Source of the DNA: Rhizophagus irregularis
Taxonomy: Eukaryota > Glomeromycota > Glomeromycetes > Glomerales > Glomeraceae
Assembly: GCF_026210795.1 (NCBI RefSeq)
Contig: NC_089434.1
Span: 1,178,001 to 1,242,000 of the forward strand
Reading direction: 5' to 3'
DNA: 64,000 nucleotides
In this document: in pieces, positions 1-10,766 of the stretch
Position numbering within the stretch: position 1 is the first letter of the stretch
Layout of the letters: the number at the start of each line of letters is the position of its first letter
Position numbers and translations under genes: made by a program
Notes under the pieces: model-generated
Databases searched by the model: none
What the model saw: the letters and a program-made list of their open reading frames with translations, nothing else
What the model was told of the DNA's origin: nothing

Positions 1-110
1 TGTTTACGAAATTCATGTCTTTTATGTATGTCATTGTGAATATTAAAATCTGTTAATCCATGAGATCTAGTAATTGCTGCGGAAACGAATTTATCTCGAA
101 TGTCAGACAT
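1..110 (-). CDS. Kinase-family gene, 5' end only (cut by window edge)
   Basis: The reverse strand opens with ATG at 110 and stays open to the window edge for 36 codons. It starts MSDIRDKF and continues with an NIHNDIHKRHEFRK stretch. This matches the N-terminus of the kinase copies further right (DNIHKQHEFVKQ in K2 and K3) and is closest to the copy at 59036, which also begins MSDIR and has NIHNDIHKQYEFRKQ. Only the region before the Cys-rich block is visible, so catalytic status cannot be judged. The MSDIR start separates these two from the MSSS/MSAS copies of the main array, suggesting a second subgroup. Confidence 0.7.
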   Translation of the reverse strand, partial: MSDIRDKFVSAAITRSHGLTDFNIHNDIHKRHEFRK

Positions 111-3100
111 GGAATTATTATTTTTTTTTTAGAAAAATAAATAAAAAAAAAAATTAGATAAACAAATAAATAAAAAGTTTTGAAAAAAAAAGAAATTTTG
201 TGAAAAAAGAAAAAAAAAAATAACGGCGATATAAAGGGAAAAAAAAGAGTGGCTAAATCGGAGTTTTATCCGAAAATATTTACTAAAACGTTTCACCCTC
301 ACGTGATTAAATTTTCCTTAATTATCACAACGGGCGTTCGTCACGTTATTTGTCACCATTAATCATGTGAAAATGAAACTTCACTTGTGGCGTACCAAGG
401 TAATTAATTAAGAAAGTTCATTTTTATTGGATAAAAAAAAATCCATTTAATAATTATTATAGTCGGTTAAATTTGGGATTGAATGTAAAAAAAATGATAA
501 TGATAATTAAAATACTATTTTTATAAATCCTTTGTAAAACAATGAAAATTGTAAACAATATTAAAAATATTTTAAGATATTACAATGGTTTTTTTTTTGT
601 CGCGCGATGTGAATTTAAGGGGAAGGTTATTCACTATCCAATCAAAAATGATAAATTATAACTATCCAAATAGAGAATAATATTTAGTCATTTCATTACG
701 GATTATGATTAGAATTAATAATTTCTTTATTGTATAATTACGATCACAAAAGTACATAATTATCATTAATGACAATTTAATCAAAAAAAGTTTCATATAT
801 AATTTAATCTATTTTATAAAAGTTTACTACTGTATCGAATTTTAAATTATTTACTTTTCCACTTTTCCTACTTTTCCTCTTATTAGTAGGTCAAACGTTT
901 AAATAAATTTATATTACCGTTACGGATTATAATTAATTTTTTTTGTAAACTAAACCCGACCCATTAACTGTTAATATAATATTAATTATGGATAATTACG
1001 ACCATATAAATACATAATCATCATTCATATTTAATCAAGGTTTTACATAATTTAATCTATTCGTTATAAAACATTGTACAAAATTTCAAATTAAAAATTC
1101 TAGATAATTTACTTTTCCTGTTAATAATCTTAATTTATCCAGTAGGCTGAACTTTTTTTTTTTTTAAAAAAAAAATTTATTTTACTGAATATTATTCGGT
1201 TTTAAAATTTTTTTCTTTATAATATTATTATTTTTAAAATTAATAATACGAAACATTAAAACCTATTTTTTTTTAGCGCTATACTTTTATATATAAATAA
1301 ATCATCAATGGAGTAAAGTTGAGAAATTCGATTGTTAAAATAACTCAAGAAAAAATTCAACATAAAATCTTTTCCGTGGTTTCAGCATATGCACAACGAA
1401 ATTCGATATACTGCACCGGTTACATTAATATATCGATTTCCTTGGGACATCCATGTCGACATACCATATCTTCGTAAAAAAGGTCACAACTGAAAAAGTT
1501 TTTGCATTAGGGGCTTCTGGCCATTTGAATATTTGGTGGCAACTACCGCATAGCGCTGCATATAGAACTCCCGAGAAACTCAGCTTAGATTGAATAGTAC
1601 CCTGGGGGTACAATAGTACCATAATACCCTAGTACTATATAAGGGGAAGTACATCAAGCTTCTGGTCATTTGGTTAAATATTTGGTGGCAACTACCGTAT
1701 AGCGCTGCATATAGAACTCCCGAGAAACTCAACTTAGATTAAATAGTACCCCGGGAGTACAATAGTACCATAGTACCATAGTACTATATAAGGGAAATAC
1801 TTTTGTAGAGTACTGTTATGCCGCGCTCTTTTCGTCACGGGGAAGGTCTCATGATATCCATGCCCTATCCTGTCAAAAGATTAAATTAATCCGTCAATTC
1901 CGTATTTTACTTAAGGGTCGATTACTCTGATATATGGTTACTGTGTATATATCTCCTTTTTTAATATATTCAGGCACCTTACTCAATTAGTACGCTGATT
2001 GATTAAAATTTATTATGGAATAGAGCATCGTTCAAACACTTCATGTTTTCACATTATGGATCCTCATTACCGACATCAACGGGTTCTTGAACCATAATTG
2101 TAATTGCTTTAATAATTATTTTACGGGAAGTCCTAGATATCATTGATTATCACATTCAATTTTACCTTTTAACTGATAGACATTTTTAGCTTATCCTTTT
2201 AAGTAAACATCTATTAGTTTATAACAATTTCAAATAAGGAAATCACGGACGACTATTAAATTAAACCCATCAAGACGTACATTTTTTATAAAGATCATCG
2301 TTATTACTACGTTCAATTCCATGTTTCCCAAGCCTGGTTAGCACGTTTAAAATTATCTTACTCGGATTTAATTGGATCTCTTACTCGCTGCAAATACTTA
2401 TTATTACATTCCTATTTATTCATTAGGCTTCTGATGATATCTATCATTCATTAACATATTTTCAGCTTCACCATTTTCATCACCTAGTCGAGATAATAAA
2501 ATTTATGACGGAAATGAAATTCTCAAAAAATGTATCAAGAATCGATCCTAAATAGTTTGTGCTACTTTTGATGCAATAGTATATGAAATTATTAATAAGT
2601 AACTGAAGCATCAATTACTATCTTTCGATGACAATGGTTAAAAAATCGCATTACGATCATTATTCGAGAACGGTTCAATACGTCGTCATTGGCGAAGAAA
2701 AAAAGAAAGAAAATTTAAAATTTAAAGCAAAATGAAAAAAAAATGAGCAGACAAAAAAAAAACCAATTATTTATATCAACGAATTTAACACAAATTTTGT
2801 GTATTACTTCATACAGCAAATTTTAATGAAATTACAAAATGTATGACAGAAACAGTTGCTCTTGGTGATAATACCGATTTTCTATTGTAATAACGATTTT
2901 CTAGTCGATTTTCTATCGTACAATCTTTTTTTAAGACTTTCTACAAGTATCATCAGATAGCTTGATCAAATGTATAAACAAATATTTTGATCAATATTAA
3001 AACATGATCCACTTGTAGAACGTATGATATCGTTATTTAAAGATAACATGATATTGGGATCAAAAAAGATAGGGAATATATATACAGTATATACATATAA

Positions 3101-4495
3101 TCATATATATATATATATTAATTAGTAATACATTAAAAAATAATAAATAATTTTCATGTTGCACACATGGGAGAATGTCATTACAACATTTAACGGAGTA
3201 ATAACCAAAAATAGTTAATTGCGTTATCTATATAGTGTGAAAAAGAAGTGAAAAATAATCGGAAAATCCTTCGAATAATTAAACTCCAAGCTTTTCCTAA
3301 AACTCTAATACTAATTTGTTGGTTATCCGTTAATCAACAGCTAAGCCATTGTAAACTATCCGGAAACGTCATAAAAAATGCGGGGTTGCTCGAATCATTC
3401 GGTTATTTTGACGATGATTTCCCAGATATTTTTAGAACGCGTAGGGATGGTTTCCGGACTTTTTTTATAGGGAGTAAAAAATTCTATCATATATAAAAAT
3501 ACTTGATGTACGTACCAAATTCACAACAATTTCACGCGAAATAGAACAAAGCTAGGTAATCGATTAGTCCATTACAACCGTTGTTCAACATCACCTTCAA
3601 GTAATAAAGAGAACTAATAAAGTAAGTATCAATATATGTGACTAAGCAAAAATTGATTCGTGCATTTATTTAAAGAACAACGAAAAATTTTCATTTTAAA
3701 AACATGAAGAACTTTGAATGGCGTAGCAAACTGCAGTGTATTATTAATTTATTTTATGTGTAAAAAAACAAATTTAATTTTTGCATTGTTGATCATTGCG
3801 GTATAAATTGATAAGAGTAGGGAAAATTCTTTTCAAGAGCATTTGTACAATTTGTACAATAACGAAATGCTTTATATATGCGATTGTGTGATTTGTGTTC
3901 AACAAATACATGCGCGCTTAAATAATTGTGTGTAAATCGAAGATAGAAAATAAAAAGTTATTGTGTTTAACATTGCAACAAAAATAAGATAACAGAATAA
4001 CAAAAAAATGTTGAGGGGATTTACAAAAAAAAAATTATCTTTTAAACTAAAAGGTAATCTTTCTCTTTTTTCTCCCATTCCATTATCCATTCATTCATCA
4101 TCATCATCATTAATCGTCATATACTATATTTTTTCCCCATTCCTTTTTTAATATATATCATACTAATTTTACTTTTTTTTTTTAATTAATTAATTTACAA
4201 ACTCTTTTTTGTTTCCTTTCCTTTTTTATATTAATTAAAATAAACAACTACACTCATTTTTTTTTTCCGAAAGTTAAAAAAGTTTTTTTTTTAATTTATT
4301 TTAATTTATTTTTTTTTCTTTTTTTTTTCAAAAAAAAAACTGCTTTTTTTGGTTTTTTTTATTTATTTATTTATTTTTATATATACACATACATTTCTTC
4401 AATTTTTGGTTTTTTTTTTAAAAAAAAAATCATTTTATATATTTATTTTATATATTTATTTATATTTTATAAATATATAAATTTTTTTTTTCAAG
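111..4495. other. AT-rich intergenic region with one short tandem repeat
   Basis: Very AT-rich, with many homopolymer tracts and several stops in every frame. Short open frames at 1425-1622 (minus), 3248-3496 (plus) and 3899-4090 (minus) have no motif or coding signature I recognise. The stretch 111-480 is the likely promoter region of the leftward gene. The stretch 4140-4495 is a T-rich/A-rich leader of the rightward kinase homologue. A 145-bp tandem duplication (1513-1800) is listed separately. Confidence 0.5.
1513..1800. repeat. Two-unit direct tandem repeat, period about 145 bp
   Basis: Unit one begins near 1513 and unit two near 1658. Both contain the same run from gcttctgg.catttg through ggtggcaactaccg and agcgctgcatatagaact to agtactatataagg. 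The units differ at a few bases and by small indels. Each unit contains a near-palindrome around GTACCC.GGG.GTAC and ends in a TATATAAGG sequence. No open frame runs through it. Confidence 0.75.
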
Positions 4496-6848
4496 ATGCC
4501 AACTCGACAAACATGGAAGACCAAGATTCGAGGAGTATTAAGATTATTCAATTCTTCTTCAGCGAAAGGTAAATTACATACATATAATATTATTCAATCG
4601 TTTATTTATCGTTTATTTGTTTAATCGTTTGTTTGTTTAATTGTTTTCTCCAAATTTAACATTTACCAAATTTAATCGTTCGCCAAAACTTTATCGTCCT
4701 CCAAAATTTAAAACTTCATCCGTTAATCCATTCTTAATCGTTCGCCAAAATTTAATCTTCATATCTCCACTCGCCAAAATTTAATCTCCATATCTTCCAC
4801 TCGCTAAAATTTAATTTCCATATCTTCCATCCGCAAAAATTTAATCGTTTCTCCAAAAAAGCTGCTAGGAATGAAGAACTTGAATTTACGCCCTCTGCCG
4901 CATACTCTGATGATTCAGAAGATTATTATTCTGATGATGATGAATTAGAAGGAGGAAAAAAACTTAGAAAAAAAGGTCCTTTAATTATAAAACCCGTTTT
5001 ACAAGAATGTTATGAATGTGGTAAATTAAGAACCATTAATTGGTGTAAAAATTGTGAATCAAAAGATTTTATTAAAAAATTTTCAAAATGGTCAAGTAAA
5101 AATGATTTATTAGATAAATTTATTAGAAATACTCAATATAAGGCTTATAGTCATAGATATTATTGGGAATGGATCCCTTTTGAAAAATTTTCTAATATCC
5201 AATTTTTAACTAATGGTGGTCAATCTAATGTATATACTGCCATTTGGTTAGAAGGTCCAAGAAATTTATGGGATAATGAAAATTTTATGTTTGTGAGACG
5301 TAAATTATGTAAAGTAATTTTAAAAAGATTACCTTACGCTCCAAATAATATAACTCCTGAATTCATTAATGAGGTAAATGATGATGTTGTTGTTTATATA
5401 TGTATATATTTCTTTATTAACGAAAAATTTCTTAATTTCTCTTATATAATAGCTTCGAAAATGTTATGGACATCAAAGATCTCGTTGTAGTCGAATCGTA
5501 CAAATATATGGTTTAACTTTAGATCCAAAATCAGGTCGTTATATGTTAGTAACAGCTTATCATAATAAACTTGATATTCGAACTTTATTAAAAGAAAGTT
5601 CGGATTTTTCTTGGTCTGATAGATTAAGATTATTACAAGATTGTGCTGAAGCTTTATCAGATATTCATTCAAAAGGTCACGTTCATAAAAATATTCATCC
5701 TGGTAATTTATTATTACATACAAGAGGAAAAAATATTTTTTTAAATATTAGTGATCTTGGTTTATGTAATTATAATAATAATAATAATAATAATAATCAT
5801 AATAATCATAATAACAATAACAATAATAATAATAGTAATAATAATAGTAATGATGAAATATTAGGTATAATACCTTATGTAGCTCCAGAAATTTTTAATT
5901 GTTGGCCATATACTCAAGATTCTGATATTTATAGTTTTTCCATGTTAATGTTTGAATTAGCTACTGATAGACCACCTTTTTATGATCGTGCTCATGATCA
6001 ACATTTAATCTTTGATATATGTGAAGGTTTAAGACCAAAATTTGATTTTAATGAAATACCTGAATGTTATGCTGATTTAATGAAACAATGTTGGGATACT
6101 GAACCTGTAAGCAGACCTTCTGCCAATGAAATTCTTATTACAGTTAAAAGTTGGAATTTTGATGATTTCTTAGATAAGAAATTTAATGATCAAGATTTTG
6201 ATATACATCCTGATGCTATTTATACTAGTAGACCTCTTGGTGAATTAATATCGCGTGAATTGGAACTTCAAGATCAAGCTTGGGAGGGTAAGTTATACAG
6301 TAGGTGATCGATCTGACATTTAACATTTTTTTACAAATATTAATGACGTTTGTTTTTTAGAAACCGAGTTACATAAGCAAGATAACTATAAGCAAGATAA
6401 TGAGATGGAAGGATCTTCCTCCGCTTTAGAAGAAGACGAAGAAGACGAAGAAGACGACGACGAAGAAGAAGAAGAAGAAGAAGAAGAAGAAGAAGAAGAA
6501 GAAAGTGATGATGATGATGATGAAAGGGTGACAAATACTAAACATGGTGATGATAATTCAAATTCTGAACAATTAGTTGAATCTAAAACAAATGAATTTC
6601 AATTAAAACTAGAATTAAATTTCGGATTCTCAAGTGATTTGACAAAGATTATAAATCAAAATAAATCAAATGAGCGCGTTGATGATGGTGACAACAACGA
6701 CGACGAATCTTCTTCAAATAATACGACTTCTCCTAATACGAGCGTATTTGATGATTCTTTAACTGAATCTTCTTCAAATAATGCGACTTCTCCTAATACG
6801 AGCGTATTTGATGAAGAATCGAAACACGAAGATGATACTTCTAATTAA
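4496..6848 (+). CDS. Kinase-fold protein, predicted pseudokinase, four exons
   Basis: Exons 4496-4568, 4862-5373, 5453-6287 and 6361-6848 join in frame through GT/AG introns to give 635 residues. Residues about 70-110 hold CYECG...WCKNC followed by FSKWSSKNDLLDKFI, the Cys-rich block seen before many Glomeromycota kinase domains. The kinase domain follows: a weak glycine loop (LTNGGQSNVYTAIW), a VILK lysine, DLG at 295-297, APE, and a normal C-lobe (SDIYSFSMLMFELATDRPPF). The catalytic HRD reads HKN (272-274), so the proton-accepting Asp is replaced by Asn. An Asn-rich insert (about 301-330) sits in the activation segment. The C-terminus is a Glu/Asp run followed by two copies of SSSNN.TSPNTSVFD. 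Family members with HRD bind ATP and transfer phosphate; here only a scaffold or regulatory role is likely, which is inference. Confidence 0.85.
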
Positions 6849-7267
6849 ATTAAACACAAGAGGAGGATACTTTGAAATTATTTTTTTATTTTAAAAAAAA
6901 AAAATTTTTATGAATGAAAAATTTCGAGTACATATACAAATTTATTGATATTAGCTAACTTGTAACGCAATTCGCGTAATATATTAACTATTTATTAATA
7001 ATAAACACATACAAGATTAATAATGATTTTTATTTTTGTTTTGTTTTATTTGATTTTTTAAAAAAAAATTTATACGTTATATACAAACAACGTCAGGTAA
7101 TCACATAAACTCGGAAAGTCCAACCAACTTTCCTTTTATTTGTGTCATTCGACACGATTTTGAATAATATAAAACTAAAAAGACTCTTACTTTTATAAGT
7201 AAACTTATTATTTACAATTATATACAATGAAAAATTTCGACGTTTTCTGATTAATGACGCTACTCAC
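6849..7267. other. Convergent intergenic gap
   Basis: This 419-bp gap separates the 3' ends of two convergent genes. It contains T/A homopolymers and AATAAA-like words (around 7000) suitable for polyadenylation on either strand. No gene seen. Confidence 0.4.
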
Positions 7268-10200
7268 TCAATCTAAAAAAATTGAACTTTGAGATTGAAT
7301 ATCTCTTTCTTGTTTCACGACTCTTAGACTTTCATTATTTTCGACCTCTATTGTTGAATCATCATTCTTCGTTCGTTCTTTCTTGATCTTTGCCGAAATT
7401 GACGAATCATCGTTTTTAATTAACATCCTTCTTTTCTTGTTCCTTGCCGAAATTGGCGCAATCCATTCTCTTGACGAAATTGACGAATCATCATCACTTT
7501 CTACCTGTTCTTTCTTGATCATTGACGATGAATAATCATTGATTATCATCCTTCTTTTCTTGACTCTCAACGAAATTGGCGAATCATCATTTAAATTTAT
7601 CACCTTCTCTCTCTTGATCTTGACCCTTGACGCAATTGACGAATCATCGTTTTTAACTCTCATCTTTCTTTTCTTGATCCCTGCCGAAATTGGCGCAATC
7701 CATTCTCTTGAAGAAATTGACGAATCATCATCACTTTCTACACGTTCTTTCTTGATCCTTGACGAAATTGGAGAATCATCATCACTTATAATCTCTACCC
7801 GTTCTTTCTTGATCCTTGCCGAAATTGGCGCAATCCATTCTATTGACGAATCATCATCACTTATAATCTCTACCTCTTTCTTAATCCTTGCCGAAATTGG
7901 CGCAATCCATTCTATTGACGAATCATCATCACTTATAATCTCTACCTCTTCCTTGATCCTTGCCGAAATTGGCGCAATCCATTCTATTGACGAATCATCA
8001 TCACTTATAATCTCTACCTCTTCCTTGATCCTTGCCGAAATTGGCGCAATCCATTCTATTGACGAATCATCATCACTTTCTACCTGTTCTTTCTTGATCC
8101 TTGACGATAAATAATCATTGATTATCATCCTTCTTTTCTTGACTCTCGACGAAATTGGAGAATCATCATCATTTAAATTTATCATTTTCTCTCTCTTGAT
8201 CTTGACTCTTGACGCAATTGACGAATCATCGTTTTTAATTCTCATCCTTCTTTTCTTGATCCTTGCCGAAATTGGCGCAATCCATTCTATTGACGAAATT
8301 GACGAATCATCATCACTTTCTACACGTTCTTTCTTGATCCTTGACGAAATTGGAGAATCATCATCACTTATAATCTCTACTTGTTCTTTCTTGATTCTTG
8401 CCGAAATTGGAGAATCATCATCACTTATAATCTCTACTTGTTCGTTCTTGATTCTTGCCGAAATTGGAGAATCATCATCACTTATAATCTCTACTTGTTC
8501 TTTCTTGATCCTTGCCGAAATTGGCGCAATCCATTCTATTGACGAAATTGACGATTCATCATCACTTTCTACCTGTTCTTTTTTGATCCTTGACGATGAA
8601 TAATCATTGATTATCATCCTTCTTTTCTTGACTCTCGATGAAATTGGCGAATCATCATCATTTAAATTTATCATGACCCTTGACGCAATTGACGAATCAC
8701 CGGCATTTTTATTTACTGAATCATTCTTGATCTCCCGTTCCTTTTTGATCACTGGATCATCACGACTATTAATTTTTTTCGTAATATTCATTTTATTCTT
8801 TTTGACCCTTGACGAAATTGGAGAATCATCATCATTTTTGGTTTCTTCTTTGATTAATACTAAATCATCCTTGATCTCCTTGTCCTTTTCCTTATTGGTC
8901 ACTGAATCATCACGACTCCTAATTTCTTTCTTAATATTCTTCATTTTATTCTTTTTGACCCTTGAAGCAATTGAAGAATCATTATCATTTTTGTTTTCTT
9001 CTTTGATTAATACTAAATCATCCTTGATCTCCTTGTCCTTTTCCTTATTGATCACTGAATCATCCCGACTATTAATATTCTTCATTTCATTCTTTTTGAC
9101 CCTTGACGAAATTGGAGAATCATCATCATTTTTGGTTTCTTCTTTGATTAAGATCGAATCATCCTTGATCTCCTTGTCCTTTTCCTTATCGATCACTGAA
9201 TCATCACGACTATTAATATTCTTCATTTCATTCTTTTTGACCCTTGACGAAATTGGAGAATCATCATTTTTGGTTTCTTCTTTGATTAATACTAAATCAT
9301 CCTTGATCTCCTTGTCCTTTTCCTTTTTGTTCACTGGATCATCACGACTCTTAATTTCTTTTTTAATATTCTTCATTTTATTCTCTTTGACTCTTGACGC
9401 AATTGAAGAATCATCATCATTTTTGTTTTCTTCTTTGATTAATACTAAATCATCCTTGATCTCCTTGTCCTTTTCCTTTTTGTTCACTGGATCATCACGA
9501 CTCTTAATTTCTTTTTTAATATTCTTCATTTTATTCTCTTTGACCCTTGACGCAATTGAAGAATCATCATCATTTTTGTTTTCTTCTTTGATTAATACTG
9601 AATCACCCTTGATCTCCTTGTTCTTTTCTTTTTTTATCTTTACTGAATCATCATGACTCTTAATTTCTTTCCCATTCTTTTTGACTCTTGACGCAATTGA
9701 TTTGTTTTCTTCTTTGATTAATACTGAATCATTCTTGATCTCCTTGTCCTTTTCCTCTTTTATCTTTACTGAATCATCATGACTCTTAATACTTGAATCA
9801 GATTCTATTTTAATGGCAACCATCTTTCCCTTCCTTTTACTTGAAAGATTACTATAAATATTTTTTTCAATAAACCATTCGTAAGGACGATAATGAAGGT
9901 GTAAAACGGCTACCGGATTATTACCAAACTTTGTGAGTGGTTTTATAGTTTTTAATAAATTTTTTGGTTGATCAAAAGTTACACCAGAACTATAATGTGT
10001 CATTACTTTAATATCATTATAATAACGTATATTAGGTAATTTTTGATCATTACCAAATTTTAAGGATTTATTTCTTTCTATAATACCAATATGTGAAGCA
10101 AGAACTCTAGCTTTATAAAAATAAACAGATACAGAACCTAATCCACCATATTGCATTTTAGGTAATCTGACATTATCCTTTCTTACAAAAGTAGATTTAT

Positions 10201-10766
10201 TAAATTCGAAATAATGTTTATGTTGACGATTGATATCTTTAAACCCATTTTTAAATACGGGGGAATCATTAACCAATCTTAATGAAGTAGAATCATAACA
10301 TCCATCAACATAAATGAAGGCCAACATGGGAGATATTTTTGAAGCATTATCAGATGATACTTTGATGACGTAATTAGATTGTAGAGGCGCAAGAGCGAAA
10401 TGTGAAAATGATCTATTTATAAAAAGAATTTTATATACGTGTGAATTTTTTTAAAAATTTTTTTTTTTAAAAAAAAAATATATGTATATATATATATATA
10501 AATGTTGATACATACAAAAATTCTTGTTCACGGAAATCATTATAGACGAATGATTTTCCAGTCGTTGAGACCTTTTTAATGATCAATAATAAAAAGAAAA
10601 ATCAATTAAAAAAAAATAATGTCGGTCATTAATATCATTAAACAAATAAAAAAAAATATATATATATATAATAATATCATACCTCTAAATCTGTAATAGG
10701 AATAGCATATTCTTTCAATGGTCTTCCGTTCACCAAAAGTTCTACCGTATAACCTTTGATATGCAT
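7268..10766 (-). CDS. DUF7918-like protein with long charged repeat tail carrying IKKE and VEIISDDDS motifs
   Basis: The gene is assembled from minus-strand exons 10683-10766, 10516-10571 and 7268-10412, joined in frame by GT/AG introns, for 1094 residues. The start MHIKGYTVELLVNGRPLKEY was chosen because it restores the front of the domain; the long frame alone would begin at residue 76 (10327). Residues 1 to about 235 (YVIKVSSDN, FIYVDGCYD, GGLGSVSVYFYKARV) resemble the fungal DUF7918 family as I recall it; function unknown. From about residue 243 the protein is repeats. The first block has units like DDSSIASRVKENKMKNIKKE. The second has units of SDDDSPISARIKKEQVEII, some extended by SSIEWIAPISARI. 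IKKE/IKEE fits the SUMO-acceptor consensus, and VEIISDDDS (seven copies) fits a SUMO-interaction motif. Likely nuclear, by inference. Gene convergent with the pseudokinase gene. Confidence 0.75.
7500..9830 (-). repeat. Intragenic tandem repeats coding the charged tail
   Basis: Two kinds of DNA repeat lie in the last exon. At about 7500-8660 the unit is roughly 57-75 bp and codes SDDDS(P/S)IS.RIKKE.VE blocks, some with the IEWIAPISAR extension. At about 8660-9830 the unit is roughly 140-160 bp and codes blocks ending LVLIKEE.KNDDDSSI. Units differ by whole codons, so the frame is kept. Because of the repeat composition, the opposite strand also has long open frames at 7539-8114, 8118-8603 and 8607-9656; I treat those as shadows. 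Confidence 0.85.

Noticed and set aside
3248-3496. 82-codon plus-strand frame
   Set aside because: It starts at GTG rather than ATG and shows no motif, repeat copy or splice signals.
5442-5723. Minus-strand frame of 93 codons opposite the pseudokinase
   Set aside because: Fully antisense to a kinase exon with recognisable subdomains.
6340-6534. His/Leu-rich minus-strand frame
   Set aside because: Antisense to the Glu/Asp codon run of the pseudokinase tail.
7539-9656. Three long open frames on the plus strand (191, 161 and 349 codons)
   Set aside because: They are antisense to the repetitive tail of the DUF7918-like gene, contain only Leu/Ile/Ser/Phe-rich repeats and reflect repeat units whose length is a multiple of three. 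The sense frame has a proper domain and introns.
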